A stretch of DNA of 64,000 nucleotides from Thalassia testudinum. Lineage: Eukaryota > Streptophyta > Magnoliopsida > Alismatales > Hydrocharitaceae. Positions 24,604 to 36,833 of this stretch are shown piece after piece (position 1 is the first letter of the stretch; the number at the start of each line of letters is the position of its first letter). Position numbers and translations under genes: made by a program. The notes beneath the pieces were generated by a model, which was not told where the DNA came from, ran no database searches, and was given only the letters and a program-made list of their open reading frames with translations. The stretch spans positions 45,831,001-45,895,000 of the forward strand of contig JAZHRO010000003.1 in assembly GCA_037157565.1 (NCBI GenBank). The letters are read 5' to 3'.

Positions 24604-26151
24604 ACTTTATTAATCATTGCATTTATTTCTTCTTACAGAAGAAGGTGTTTAAGAAAAATCTCAAAAGAAATGGTCCCCCTAAGACACAACCATCCACCCA
24701 ATCTGATCTGTCTCCTCAGGCTCAACCACATCCCTGACAGTAGGCTCAACCACCCCCCCTCCCCGCACCAAGCTCCCCCCCAAGCACATTTCATACGAAC
24801 CGAGGACCTAGCACATTTATTACATGCCGGGGGGAAGGGAAAGGGGAAGGAGATTACTCCTACCTTGCCAAAGAGAGTAGAGGACGATCCAAATTATGGA
24901 GCATTAGGTGAGGAGAACGAAGATGAGAACGATGACATGGAGGGAGAGGGAGAGGATGAGATGATGGGGAGTACGTCCCCAGTTCATGTGGACCCCTTAG
25001 TGGTGAGAACAAGTGTTGGTAAGAACTCCTCTACTTTTAATAAGTTAATTACTTCTATATTTTAAAATTTATTATAACTTCATAAATATATAATGCATAT
25101 GATTAATGTTTACACATGTAAAGTAAAAAAAGGATGGGGGAAGACAAAGAATTCAGACCTCCAGTGTAACCACGAGAGCTTGAGAATAATGATCAGGCTT
25201 AGAACCACAAGGGAGGTAGAGAATTACCCAAGCTTCATCAATCGAGTAGGCACAATGGTTAAGTCCATTGTGCCCATTTGCTACTTCGACTGGAGGAAGG
25301 TGCCTATAGAGATGAAGAGGCAGCTCCTCTGACAGTTGGAGGTAATTTCATTTATCTTAATTATTTCTTTTATAACTTTATCTTAAAATTATTATCAAGT
25401 AAGATTGACATTTTTTAAATAAATGTAGGAAAATTACAATTGGGGTGACAACCCCAATGCCTCCCGATATATCCTTAACCACGTCGCCAAAATCCACAGA
25501 GATTGGAGGACAGAGAGTTAGAAAAAGGTAAGAATTTTTAAACATTTATATTTTTATTATGTACATAATTTCATATATTATTTCTAACCATTTATATTTG
25601 CTATTTAGTTTTTCTCAAACTGCAGTTCACCCGAGGAGGCAATGGAAAGATGTTCTCCTGATGTCATGCCTGGACATTGAAAGGAGACATGTGAGCATTG
25701 GCTGAATCCTAAGACGGAGGTTAGTAATCGATTAAAAATGATTCTATTAATTTTGTATATCTTAAATTCATAAAAAATATTATTGTGTACATTAATTTAT
25801 ACCTATATATATATGCTTTTATTACAGGAGCAAGTAAAAATAAGGCAAATAGGGCCAAAGCTCTACCACAGACCTATTATTTAGGTTGAAGGAGCATTGA
25901 GACGGTCAGGAGCCATTGCCTAAGTATTGTAACTACTTCACACTTGAATACTACTTAAATTATAAGTTATCTTAATATAATTGTATCATTTTCATATGTT
26001 TAGTCCGCTTTATGTGAAGGGAGGAAGATGAGTAGGATGGATATCTACGAGGTCACCTATAGTAAGGATACAACTAAGGGTGCTCGTAAGTGGATTCATG
26101 AGACATACCAGGAGAGACACATAAGCTTCCTAAACTCAAAAAATTTATAAC

Positions 26152-26192
<41 letters not shown>

Positions 26193-26560
26193 TTTCATAC
26201 ATTAAGGAGCAAATGCTACACTTGGTACATCCCCCCACTAACGAGAGCTCTGACAGCATTCAACAACCCCTGGTTCCAGAGGAGGCATTTAGGAGAGTGA
26301 TACCACCAAACCATGGTGGTTTTGTTTGTAGTGCGAGGATGACACACACCTTATCCAACTGGTATGAGAGGAAAGGTGTCGTCTCATCTAGTGTCGTCAA
26401 TCAGTTGCATCAAAAGATTGATGCACTATAGACATGAGAGGAAGAGAGGGAGAAAAGAGAGGTAGATATGAAGAATCAGATGGATGTCATGCAGTCACAG
26501 ATGAGTAGGACGGATGATAAGATTGAGAGGCTTCTAACCCTTCTTTTGGAAAAGGGTTAG
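24604..26560 (+). pseudogene. Plant transposase (Transposase_24 / En-Spm type), multi-exon, decayed
   Basis: Likely exons with GT/AG borders: about 24604-25018, about 25119-25341, 25429-25527, 25609-25719, 25828-25923, 26004 to about 26120, and 26207-26560. Exon 1 encodes a Pro-rich then acidic stretch. Exon 2 has IVPICYFDWRKVPIEMKRQL, a typical signature of the plant transposase family found as the second gene of CACTA elements. Later exons give KNKANRAKALP and MSRMDIYEVTYSKD. The last exon ends in a coiled-coil-like segment (MDVMQSQMSRTDDKIERLL). At least five in-frame stops show that it is dead. The protein would bind transposon ends rather than catalyse cutting. Confidence 0.7.
26157..26188. 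repeat. (AT)16 microsatellite
   Basis: A perfect AT run in the probable last intron of the CACTA transposase pseudogene. Confidence 0.97.
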
Positions 26561-27359
26561 TCAGAGCATCCGTCTTCATTATATCCTAGCATCTACAATA
26601 AGACGACGACAACATGGGCAGTGCAGGTGGAGCTGGTGGCATCAGGGCAGCAGCATTTTGATTTTTATCCATTTCCTTTTGTTATATTTTCATGTTACCT
26701 TTTTTATGTAAATATTTCATTTTCAAACTTTTTCTGTATTAGACTTTATACTTATGAAATATAAACTTCTCTTCATTTTCATTAGCTATTTTTGTATAAA
26801 AGCAGGTCTTTTAAGTAGGTTTAGTAGGTATTTCCCATAATTTTAAATTTAAAAAAAAAACCCTACATTTATCGTCGATTTTGGAAAAAAGCAACGACGT
26901 TAAAGTTTAAATCTGATCGCGAATATTCCACATTTACTATCACTTATTTTAAAAAGCGACGACAAAAAAGAGAAGCTTTCCTCTTTCTTGAAACTTTTAT
27001 ATCGTCACTTATTTGGCTAAGGGACAGTAAAACTTCTTTTACCGTCACTTATACAAGCAATGGTGTGTTCATTTAAACGACAACAAACCTAAAGAAAGGG
27101 TGCCCAAAGGTGGGAAAAAGTGACATAGAAATTCCATCGCTTTTTTCATTAGCAACGGGAAATCAATTTGCCATCAGGTTTTAAATGACAGCAAAATAGC
27201 CAATCCGTCCATTGAGTTTACAATATTTCAATGTCGAATGTTCCTTGCAACTGACGGTAAAAAGAAATGATGCTAATAACTACGTCACTTAATGGCATCG
27301 GTTAAAATAGGTTTGCTGTCGATTTTCAACTGATGTCAAAGGTGGAAATTGTTGTAGTG
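26561..27359 (+). other. Right subterminal region of the CACTA element
   Basis: Non-coding. From about 26865 it carries repeated short motifs of both orientations (TCGTCACTTAT, ACCGTCACTTAT, AAGCGACGAC, CAACGACG), the subterminal repeat pattern typical of CACTA elements. It ends with TTGTAGTG. Confidence 0.75.
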
Positions 27360-27900
27360 TCACCTAAATCATAATGAGTTCAGGTGGAATTTAGAGAAGG
27401 ATACTTGATCTAGTCTAAAAAATTGACCCAAAGATTTTAACAATTAGATTTGCATCCTAATCCCTAGATTGTTAAACATTAAATCCCATTGTACCTTAAG
27501 ATGAATCTTCAACCTTGGTCCTGATTTCAAGATTTCCTCAAAAAGTTTTCAAAATTTTTATTTTTTTGGGTATGCATCAAAGAAATGAGACAAATATTTG
27601 AATGTTTTTTTTTTTTGAAAATCCTGAGTCAAAATTTAAAAACACCCACCCATGCTCAAGATATGCTATGTCATCATGAAGTGGGAAGGGAGAAGAAATC
27701 ACTTTGGTCAAGGTGGTCTGAATCAGGATAGTCAAAACCTCTGAAAAAGAAAATGAAAAATGAAAAGTAGGAAAAACAACGGGTTACTTCCCATCCAGTG
27801 CTAGCTTTTACGTCATTTGGCCAGGTGTGAACTGCATCAATGATCATCAGAAGGTAAGTCAATTCAATCAAGAGTGCTAGATGGGAGATTTGGGGAATTG
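27360..27900 (-). other. 3' non-coding region of element C
   Basis: Includes a decayed copy of the internal hairpin/polypurine position (CACCCACCCATGC, 27643-27655) and the post-pol Athila block (sense TGACGTAAAAGCTAGCACTGGATGGGAAGTAACCC near 27780-27820). The ORF at 27674-27871 is not supported. Confidence 0.6.
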
Positions 27901-29878
27901 TCTAAGTAGGGCTTTAAACGTTGGCCGTTGATTTAAAAGATAGTATTCATTTTTGGATCAAAAAGGTCAACTACACCGTATGGATATGTTTTCAAGACAA
28001 TAAATGGCTCCGTCCACTTGGATTTAAGTTTTCCTGGAAAAATGTGTAAATGTGCATCGAAAAGCCAAATGCACTGATTGATATCAAAATGCTTCCAAAT
28101 GATATATTTATCATGAAATTACTTTGTTCAATCTTTATAAATCCGCACATTGTCGTAAGAAAAATTACACAATTCTTCCAATTCAGTTAATTGTAATTTC
28201 CTTTGTTTACCAACTTCAGATAACTCTAGGTTTAATTGTTTGATTGCCTAAAAAGCCTTGTGTTTGAGTTCTACCAGGACATGCCATGCCTTTCCAAAAA
28301 TGAGACGAAAAGGGGACATGCCGAGAGGAGTTTTGAAAGCCGTACAGTAGGCCCATAAAGCATTGTCTAATTTATTGGACCAATTTTTATGATCAAGCCT
28401 AATCATTTTTTACAAAATATTTTTAATTTCCCGATCAGAAACTTCTACCTGGCCATTTGTTTGGGGGTGGTATGGAGAGGAATTTTATGATTAACCCCAT
28501 ATTTAGATAAAAGGTGACGAAATTGAGTGAGTGAAATGTGATCCTATGATGGCCTCAGGGATGCCAAATCTCGAAAAAATATTTTTCTTGATGAAATCAA
28601 CAACAACCTTGTCACCATTGGTACGTGTGGGTATTGCTTCAATCCATTTCGATACATAGTCGATTGCGACTAGTATATATAAATACCCACAAGAGTTGAT
28701 GAACGGTAGCATGAAGTCGATGCCCCATCCATAAAAATTTTCAACCTTTCATATTTGAATCAGGGGCATCTTATCCTTTCAAGTCAAGTTGCCAATGATC
28801 TAGCAACTCACACAGGACCGAACAAAAGAATGAGCATCTTTATGCAAGCTGGGCCAAAAGAATCCAAAAGTGAGGACTTTAGCTATAGTTTTCTTGCCTA
28901 AAAAAAGACTGCCACAGGCCATTGAGTGACAGTGTGTCAGAATATCATGAAATTCTAATTCGGGAACACACCATCGAATGACTTGATCAGCATAGATGCG
29001 GAAAAGGTCAGGCTCCTCCCAGAAAAGAACTTATCTTGTTTGGTTTTTGCCCAATCAGAAGGGATTCATTCTGTTGCTAGATAGTTTGCAATTGCTGCAA
29101 ACTTAGCGAGGGTATTGGAAGCTAAAATGGTAATGTCAGGGAAAACATCTGGAGGGGTCAACACATCATTCGTCATAAGATAAGAGAGATGGTCAATCGC
29201 TACATTTTGCGACCCCACCTTGTCTTGATTTCCAAGTCAAATTCCTGGAGCAGCAGGATCCAACGGATAAGGTGGGGTTTTTCATCTTTCTTGTTCAGTA
29301 GATATTTGAGTGCTGAGTGATCGGTATAAATAGTGACATGTGACCCCAACAGATATAAGCGAAATTTCTCTAGGGCAAAAATGATGGCAAGAAGTTCTTT
29401 TTCAGTTACAATATAATTCTATTGTGTATTGTCAAGGGTTTTACTAGCATAATAGATCATAATGGACTTCTTGTCAATATGTTGCCCTAGAATGGCCCCC
29501 ACAGCAAAGTCAGAGGCATCTGTCATTAACTCAAAGGGACAATTCTAGTCAGGTCCCTGTAAAATTGGTGCCTCTATGACATCCTTCTTCAACCGATGAA
29601 AGCTCTCCAGGCATTGTTCTGTGAAATCGAAAGGCTGGTCTTTGGTGAGAAGTTGACTTAATGGCGTGGAGATTTGGGAGAAATTCTTGATGAAACGGCA
29701 GTAGAAGCCCACATGCCCTAAGAAAGATTGGATCTATTTGACAGTAGTGAGGAGTGGGAGTTTAGAGATAGCATTAATTTTGGCATGATCTACCACAATT
29801 CCTTTTTTAGAGATGACATGGCCCAGGATGATGTCATCCTGGACGATGAAATCTCTTTTCTCTCAATTGATGACCAAG
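27901..29878 (-). pseudogene. pol: pol 3' part of element C: RT connection, RNase H, integrase
   Basis: On the minus strand, 5' to 3': thumb/connection GFYCRFIKNFSQIS (near 29690), RNase H start PFELMTDASDFAVGAIL (near 29500, first catalytic Asp kept) with [11 protein letters not shown] (near 29310), the integrase core YILVAIDYVSKWIEAIPTRT (28600-28690), and the integrase C-terminal end (YPYGVVDLFDP, near 27980). The order RT-RH-INT is that of Ty3/Gypsy; the sequence style is Athila. Many stops and frameshifts make it a pseudogene. It is separated from the N-terminal RT half by solo LTR E. Confidence 0.88.
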
Positions 29879-30378
29879 TTAACTGAGTCGATTTTCGCTT
29901 AACAAGATAATAGTTAAAATGATTTGTCATTGTTTTTCTAAGTGGTGGAAAATCAACTAATCAAAATAATTGAAATAAACCACTCACAAGAGAGTGGGTT
30001 ATACCTATGGGGAGGCACAGACCAATGAATCTCTTAATTAATTTCACATAAAATCACGCCCAAGAAAAATAGATTGCAAGATAATTAAATGCTAGTGTCT
30101 TGCTCTAAGCCATCCAATCATCACATACATCTTGAGAATAAGAGGAAGTTAAGGGGCATGCATGCAATGAGTGGAGAATAAATTAATGTCAAAAATATTT
30201 CTTCAAACCAAAAGTTCTTACCCAACTAATACCCCCTTCCTGTAGCAAAACAGGGGAGGGTATCCTCTTGGCCGTGCGCCTACATGGAGGGATCTTTGGA
30301 GGCGAGACTCGTCAAAGGAGTAGGGACGGTGGAGGGGGACGCTCCAATGGTGGAACGGTGGCGTGCGGTGGTCGGAGA

Positions 30379-32110
30379 TGTTGGTGCTAGAGCACCACGA
30401 TCATTTATTTTGATGATAACAAAACACGTGTTATTTAACATTTGCAATTTGAGTCCTAGATTTCAGGTTAATTGCAAATGTAGACATGCTTAAACGGAGT
30501 TCGAGCTCGCATCCAGGATGGATTGGAGGAGCTTTACGGAAAACAGAGGAGGTTCACGTGGAGCGACAGATTGAAGATAGAAGACAAGAAGAATAGGATA
30601 GATTCTTTTTAATCCTTTCTTGTATCTCTTGTCTTTATTTTCTTGCTCTTTTTATTTTCCTTAGAATATTATGTTAAAGAGCCTCAAAGTACCCCAACAG
30701 TAGTCCTAGGAACACCGGCACAACCCTAGGATACTTAGGTTTTCTGTAGAATACTTAGAAAACCAATATAGGGCTCAAACAGCATTTCCAGACGTCTAAT
30801 TCCCAAATCAGACGTCTGATAAAGTATTTTAAGACGTCTGACTGTTGTTTCAAACGTCTGATATCTGTTAGGCTGGACATAGCTAGTTCTGTCTGATGAA
30901 ATCAGACATCCAGACCTTATACCAGACATCTTAGGAGACGTCTGATGGACTTGCCAGACGTCCAGATAGTGGACCGTTGGCTAGCTTAGCAGGCACTCAA
31001 GGTTATGACCATTAGAGCCTTATCAGACGTCCTTAGGCCTTTCCAGACGTCTGATAAATGACCATTTTGCCTCGGCTGACCCAAAATCTCTTCTCAGAGA
31101 TTTTCTAGCCGTTGCAACGTTTGGAAAATCCATTCCCACAGTAAAAGTAGGTTTCCAGACGTCCAGACATAGTGCCAGACGTCCTATATGTCGTCTGATG
31201 GACTTGCGCAAAAACCCTGTTTAGATCTGATCCAAGCCAGGAAGAGACCCGCCCAAAATCAGACGTCTGACCTTTAAATTAGACGTCTTAAAGTGGCCTT
31301 CCAGACGTCTGATGCCATAGTTAGACGTCTGATTACCCTGTCAAGCGCAATCATTGTCCTGATTTCGGCCTGATTCTCTTGGGCTTTGTTCCCAACGGCT
31401 ATAGAACCCTTCCTAAGCCTTCCAAAGCCTTCCTAAGGCCTCTATAAACAGAGGGAAACCTTTGCAACACTGAGAGACAAGATACACACTAAGAAAAACA
31501 AGAGACACACCTAAGCAACTTAGTTCCACTCTTTTGTGTCCAAGAGAAGCCCTTGCTCTCCAAGCTCTAGTTCCATTCTCTTGAGAGCATCAAGCCTTCG
31601 CGCACCCGCTCTCCTGCCGTTGTTCACGAGAGCGACATTGCGCCGTTGCGTGGCTCACGCACCCGAGTCATCGTCGACGCACTCCTTGCAAAGGGGAGTT
31701 TCCTAATTCCTATAGAAGCTAGGTTCGTAATTACTTTGTTGGCTCTATAGGACTTGTTGTTTATTTTATCTTTGTTATTTCGTTGGGTATTCGCTTTGCG
31801 AATTCCCGTCTCCTTCGTGGGACAAAATCCTTCTCGTGGAGAGAAGGGGTTGAGGAACGCTACCCTCGTACTTGTAGCGTGGTTGTATTGAGGTTGAATC
31901 ACCCTCGTTTTAAGTGATTCGATTTAGTGGATTTTGATCAACTTGGTTGATCGGAAAATCCTAACTCGAGAGGGTTAGGTGGTGGTTTTCACCCGGTTTG
32001 GGTTTCCACCTAAATATACCTGTGTACTTGTGTGTTTGTTTATTTTGTGAGATTGTATATTTTATTTCCGCATTTATTACGTCACCCCTCCTCGTAGGGC
32101 CAAACCTTCA
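30379..32110 (+). repeat. Solo Copia LTR (SIRE/Maximus-like)
   Basis: 1732 bp from TGTTGGTGCTAGAGCACC to ...AACCTTCA, with perfect target copies GGAGA (30374-30378 and 32111-32115). The 5' end with TTGATGATAACAAAACAC is typical of SIRE-type Copia LTRs. It has about 17 copies of a GACGTCTGA-like motif in 30780-31340, then a TATA box (TATAAAC, 31443-31449). No internal region remains. Confidence 0.88.
31443..31449 (+). promoter_or_regulatory. TATA box of the solo Copia LTR
   Basis: TATAAAC follows the GACGTC-motif array by about 100 bp, as expected for the start of LTR transcription. Confidence 0.55.
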
Positions 32111-33325
32111 GGAGATGCTGCCGACGATGAGGAAGGCCAGTGGCGATAGCGGCAACTCCCGACGTGCATGGGCTATCGTGGACGGTTCTAAGGGTGTAGT
32201 TGCCCTCGTGGGATCAAGGCAAGGTGGATAATGTCAACGGAATGGAGTTTCGTCGCTAGACGAGGCAGCTGCATGGACGAAGGTGGCGTCGGTGATGTGT
32301 TCTTTTCGGGAAAGAGGATGAATAGTGCTCGAGAGAAGAGGCACGAGGAAGGTGGCATGCAGGTGCAGTTCAGACCATGCGTGGGAGGTCAACGAGGGGA
32401 GGCACGCACTACTGGCCGTGGCCGCTGGTTGCGAAGGTGTGCGTGAGGCCGGTGGTGAGCACGGTGATTGCTGAGGCATTGAGGAGGCACGTGCGGAGGC
32501 TGTGCACGTGGAGATGCTATGCGGAGATGTGTGACTCACGGGGGCGGTTAGGCAGGCAGTGAAGGAGGTTGCGGCTGGTGGATCAGTGGGGAAATGAAGA
32601 GGGGCTTCAGACTTCTAAGAAACTTTCCGGACGTCTTAAATGGCGGGGGAGATGAAGGTGCATGGCGAGGCTGCTTGTGCGTGGATGGCAATGGCTATGG
32701 TGGTGTATAGGGGAAGAATGGTAGCAAGTTCTGCATCAGTAGATGCACTCACAGTAAGCCGAGCTTCAAGGAGCTCGTGCACAGTGGCAACCAACTCCAT
32801 CCTCTTGGCGCAGCGGTCTGTCACCCCACCAGCCCACGGTATGATGGAGCTTGGCCGTGGAAGCCCACAGTGGTGGAATGCTACATGGTGGTGAAATGGG
32901 ATGATGGCCTCCCCCAGCATGACAGCCGCTTCCTCTCCCTTGTAGTCGTAGCTGCCTCGACCAGATCCATCTCTCCCGCTCCTCCTTGAATGTGGGTCTT
33001 GAGTGCAGGCAGCTGGCAACAAGAAGGTGGCGTATTGCCTGCAGAGAAGAGAGAATAAAAATGAATAATAAAAAGATTGATTTATTTATGCACAAACCCT
33101 CACTAAAATGTTAATTCTAATATGTGTATATAATGCAGCCTAAAAACTAAAGCATGACATTCTAATGCATGCTAAATAATTTATATATGAATGTAATACA
33201 TACAAGTATATATATATAAGCTAAATTATTTACATCTTAATACATGATATCTATAAGTTAAGATTACTCCAATGTCTTGACATTTAAGTAACTAATTAGC
33301 CCACAAATATGGTCTCGTCATTAAC

Positions 33326-33905
33326 TTTTATACATTTTTGGAGCATCCTTTCAAGATTTTTAAGACATAAATCAAATGAGTCTCCAAAAATAGAAAAGTC
33401 ATCCATAAAATCTTTAAGATATTCACCTACCAAGTCTAAAAATATTGCATGCATACACCTTTAAAAAGTCATAGGTGTGTTGCACAGACCAAAGGGCATC
33501 CTCTGGAAAGTAAAGGTTTCGAAAGGGCAGGTGAATGTAGTTTTTTCTTAATCTTTAGGATAAACCGCAACTTTATTATAGTTGGAATAACCATCAAGAA
33601 AGCAGTAATAATCACGTCTAACTAACCACTCCAAGATTTGATCAATAAATGGGAGCAGAAAATGGTCCTTCTTGGAAGCAGTGTTTAATTTGCAATAATC
33701 AATGCACACAGGATAAGAAGGAGCAGTCCAAGTGGCTATGTTTTCCCCATGTTCATTTGTGACAATGGTTAGTCCAGCTTTTTTAGGCACTACTTGTGTG
33801 GGACTAACCCAGGGGCTGTCAGAAATGAGGTAAATGATACCAGCATCAAGCCACTTTACAATCTCCTTTTTTACCACCTCTTGCATATTAAGGTTCAGAT
33901 GCCTT
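33326..33905 (-). pseudogene. pol: pol 5' part of element C: reverse transcriptase palm/fingers
   Basis: The minus-strand frame 33548-33886 has EIVKWLDAGIIYLISDSPWV and QVVPKKAGLTIVTNE, the Ty3/Gypsy RT fingers. The next frame has QRMPFGLCNTP and FMDDFSIFGDSF, in which the catalytic DD pair is kept. A frameshift and stops separate these parts. The C-terminal half continues at 29878 beyond solo LTR E. Confidence 0.9.
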
Positions 33906-34235
33906 TGTGGTTGCCGAGAGGGGCGAGATTCGTCTTCAAGATATATGCTATGAGTACAATAGGAATACCCTTAAGGTCAGAAAGGGTCCAACCAATAGCT
34001 TTTCAATTTTTACTATGGACCTAGAGAAGTTTTTCCTCTTGAGCCCCAGTGAGTCAAGAATTGATAGTCAGGGGCATACTTTGATTAGGTCTTAGGAAAA
34101 CATATTTAAGGGAGTCAGACAAAGGTTTTAACTCTAGTTAGGGGCTCGACTCCGAAATGATTTCTTCTTTTTGGTCCCTGGGTGAAGGGAGAGAGAAGTC
34201 AGGTGCTGATGGTGTGGTTAGGGTGGGAGGGTAGG
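33906..34235 (-). pseudogene. Protease-RT linker of element C
   Basis: Broken minus-strand frames. The KAIGWTLSDLKGIP block near 33960-34000 is the conserved Athila segment just upstream of RT. The frame 34138-34413 is an Asp/Glu/Ser-rich linker, a small counterpart of the acidic regions of D, B+ and F. Confidence 0.6.
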
Positions 34236-34832
34236 TTAAATCAAAAGATGGTTCAGGAACCGTATTAACTGCAAAGCAAGATCCCATTTGTGAAATTTGC
34301 ATCGTTTCCTCCACGAAATTATCAATTTCAGAATCTGAGTCTTCAAAGAAATATGATTCTTGGAATCTCCTAGAAGCTTGAAAATATCTAGGGCAATAAA
34401 CTCGCCACCGCACATGATTTTCATCTTTCTAGAATCACAACCAATGTTTGCTTTGGTGGTGGCAAAAAATGGTCTTCCAAGAATTATGGGGGCATTTTTG
34501 AGTGCTTCTGGTACCTCTATGTCCAAGATCGAAAATTCTACGACAAATAGACAATTTTGGACCCGGACAATGACATCCTCAACGATGCCCTTTGGTTTAA
34601 TTGTAGATCGGTCAGCAAATTGAAGTGTAACCTTGATAGGCATTAATTCACCGATCTTGAATTCTTCAAATACAACAGTGGCGCTGAGATTAATTGAGGC
34701 ATCGAGATCCAACAAGGCGCGATCAAAGGAAGTGTCATTAATGACCACTTGAATCAGGGGGGCACCTGGATCTTTCTTTTTCAGAGGTAGTTTGCTCTGC
34801 ACAACTAAGCTCACTATCTCTGGGAGAATCAC
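34236..34832 (-). pseudogene. Retropepsin-like protease of element C
   Basis: An open stretch of 198 codons with GTG as its first start-like codon. It contains LLDLDASINLSA (active-site block, with DLDAS instead of DTGAS), ADRSTIKPKGIVEDV (flap region) and NAPIILGRPFFATTKANIGC (C-terminal hallmark). It cleaves the polyprotein in related elements. The altered active site and broken flanks indicate loss of function. Confidence 0.85.
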
Positions 34833-34959
34833 CTTTCCTAAGTTTCTTGGCTGCCTCTTGGGGGTACATAAATCTTTTAAGAATTTTGCACAGGCAGGAA
34901 TACATTTTATGGCATCAAGGGAGGGATATTTATTTCTACTTGGCCAAAAAGATCCATCA

Positions 34960-36833
34960 ATTTCTTATCAGTAGGCTCGGATTTCTTTTTCTTATTGTGT
35001 GAAGAGTGAAGGGCTCGTGGGAAAGGTATGGGATTGTCTTGTTTTGCAGTTGCAGGTTCCTGAACAGGGTTAGAGGAAGAGGGAGAAAAGTCGATCTGTT
35101 TTTCTCTAAAGTGTGTTGCTTGAGAAGGTGAGGGATCATGAGTAGTTTTCCTGTTCCTCAGAGTAACTGTATTTGCAGTATAGTTGCTTCTGGGAGGATG
35201 AAAAGCCTAGTTTTGATTGAAACCGGATGGGTGCTGAGGTGCACGGTAAATAAGTTGATTGAGATATACACCTTGATATTGGTTCCGTTGATTATTTAGG
35301 TTGGGCGTGGGCTGGGATGACAGATTGGTAGCAGGTTTGTGATCAAGAGTAACCTTTACTTGATTATGTAAATTGGTTACCATGCAGGTTACTTTTGTCA
35401 TTTGAGTCTATATTCCCTACAGAGTTTTCATGACCTGGATGTTGATATCTTCTTGAGATGGCCCAGGTTGATATATGTTGTGCCCATAAGTCCCAAGTTG
35501 ATTTTGCCTAGGAAATGGAACTAGATTCAGGGCTTTCCAGGAAAGATTCAAGTTGTTCTTCAATTTTGATTGTAGGAATTGGAGGAATTTCCAAATTGTT
35601 CCTGGAGAGCCGAAATGAATTCAGTGGTAGGGTTAAAAAGATTTTGATTGGTAAAATCAATATTCCCAGTCAAATCTTATGAAAATTCAGATGAATATTA
35701 CTACTCAGCAAGAGTAGCACCAATATTATGTAGATTTTCTCTTTTTAGAAGGTGAGGGGGGTTCGGGTAAGGAGCTTGTTTTTGGGTGAGCTTTTCTTCC
35801 ATTTTCTTCTAGTTAATTTGCATCTGATCTGGTTGTTGAGCTATCGTGTGTAGATCACCTTGTGTGACTGAAATAGATGTAGATTTGGAGTCAATTTCAT
35901 TTACTCCAAGTCTTGGGTTGGTTGTCCTACCAAAAGTATCCATTGAAGCCAAATTGAATGAGTTTTCACTCATTTCCTCAAAAAGAAGGTAGGCACTATC
36001 AACATCTTTATTAACGAAATTCCCACAACATGAAGCATCCACAAATCATTTCAATTGATCTTCTAATCCATGATAGAAGATCTGCACTAGCTGTCATTAT
36101 AGAATTTCATGGTGGGGGCAACTCCTTAGTAATTCTTGAAATCTCTCCTAAGACTCATGGAGAGGTTCACCAAACTTTTGTTGGAAGGTCGTAATTGATT
36201 GTATTAAAGCATTTGTACAACCTATTGGAAAAATGTTTTTTAGAAAAATGCTTTTAAATTGGGGCCATGTGGTGATAGGACACCTGACCATTCTGAGCCA
36301 ATTCTTCCTGCACATTGTCGGAACGGGTAGAGAGGACAATCAGCTCCTCGAGGTTGCTAAAAGGGTCCTCTCTCGGAAGACCATGAAAATGTTTAATTAG
36401 TTTCAAGATTGTAGGTTTAATTTAAAAATCTCCTTTGAGTATAACCACCCAGGGTCTCTCTTCGTAATTGGAAGGATCATAAAAATCCTTTAAGTGGTAC
36501 AAGAGGTTCCCCCAGTGGCTAACCTGGTCTTTGGTTGGCTAGGTTTATGACTATCCTAGCCAACTATTGTTGATTTTGTTGCAGTAGAACCAATTGGTCG
36601 ACCATAAGGGAAAGGGGATTAGCTTTTGGATTTTGAAATTGCCCTGGCCATTCAAAGTTTTGAGGTAGCTCCAAACTTGAAAAGTTAGGAATGGAAAAGT
36701 CAACTTGGGGGTCAACTGACGGGTTTGGAAACTTAGGGTTAAGGTCAGGTTGGGAGGTGGAAGAGGAGAGGTAATTTTGTGAAATGATACCTGTAGGTAG
36801 TTTGGACTTTTCAGTAATACCACTAACCACCAA
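34960..36833 (-). pseudogene. gag: gag of element C (Athila type)
   Basis: Starts at MVVSGITEKSKLP (36833). Then come a Pro/Asn/Gln-rich N-terminus, a capsid block in 36148-36339 (CPITTWPQFKSIFLKNIFPI, and QSITTFQQKFGEPLHES), and FEEMSENSFNLASMDTFGR in 35809-36042. Frames shift at least three times. No zinc knuckle was seen. Confidence 0.75.

Larger units (their letters stand above)
6500..27359 (+). mobile_element. CACTA (En/Spm-like) DNA transposon carrying nested retrotransposons
   Basis: The left end is CACTACTAGAAAAATGG and the right end is ...TTGTAGTG; both show the CACTAC terminus of the superfamily. The 3-bp flanks are CCA (6497-6499) and TCA (27360-27362), a target-site duplication with one mismatch. 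Subterminal short repeats related to ACGTCACTTAT occur near both ends. A decayed plant transposase gene (Transposase_24 type) lies at 24.6-26.6 kb on the plus strand. No DDE transposase of the TNPD/Transposase_21 type was recognised. Without element D (14.6 kb) it would be about 6.2 kb long. Confidence 0.8.
29884..33320 (-). repeat. Solo LTR E inserted in the RT gene of element C
   Basis: Perfect 5-bp target copies TTAAC flank it (29879-29883 and 33321-33325). Removing it and one TTAAC puts the RT codons on its two sides next to each other (...KVN / LVIN-stop-EKR). Ends are TGAGTCG and CTCGTCA. Without the nested Copia LTR it is about 1.7 kb. Orientation is inferred from its AT-rich right end, which resembles the U3 of A/D/F LTRs. 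ORFs inside it (32231-32446, 32636-33022 and others) are GC-rich LTR sequence without family support. Confidence 0.8.

Noticed and set aside
32231..33022. Several overlapping ORFs of 70-128 residues near 32.2-33.1 kb
   Set aside because: They fall in solo LTR E, on both strands, and have low complexity without domain motifs.
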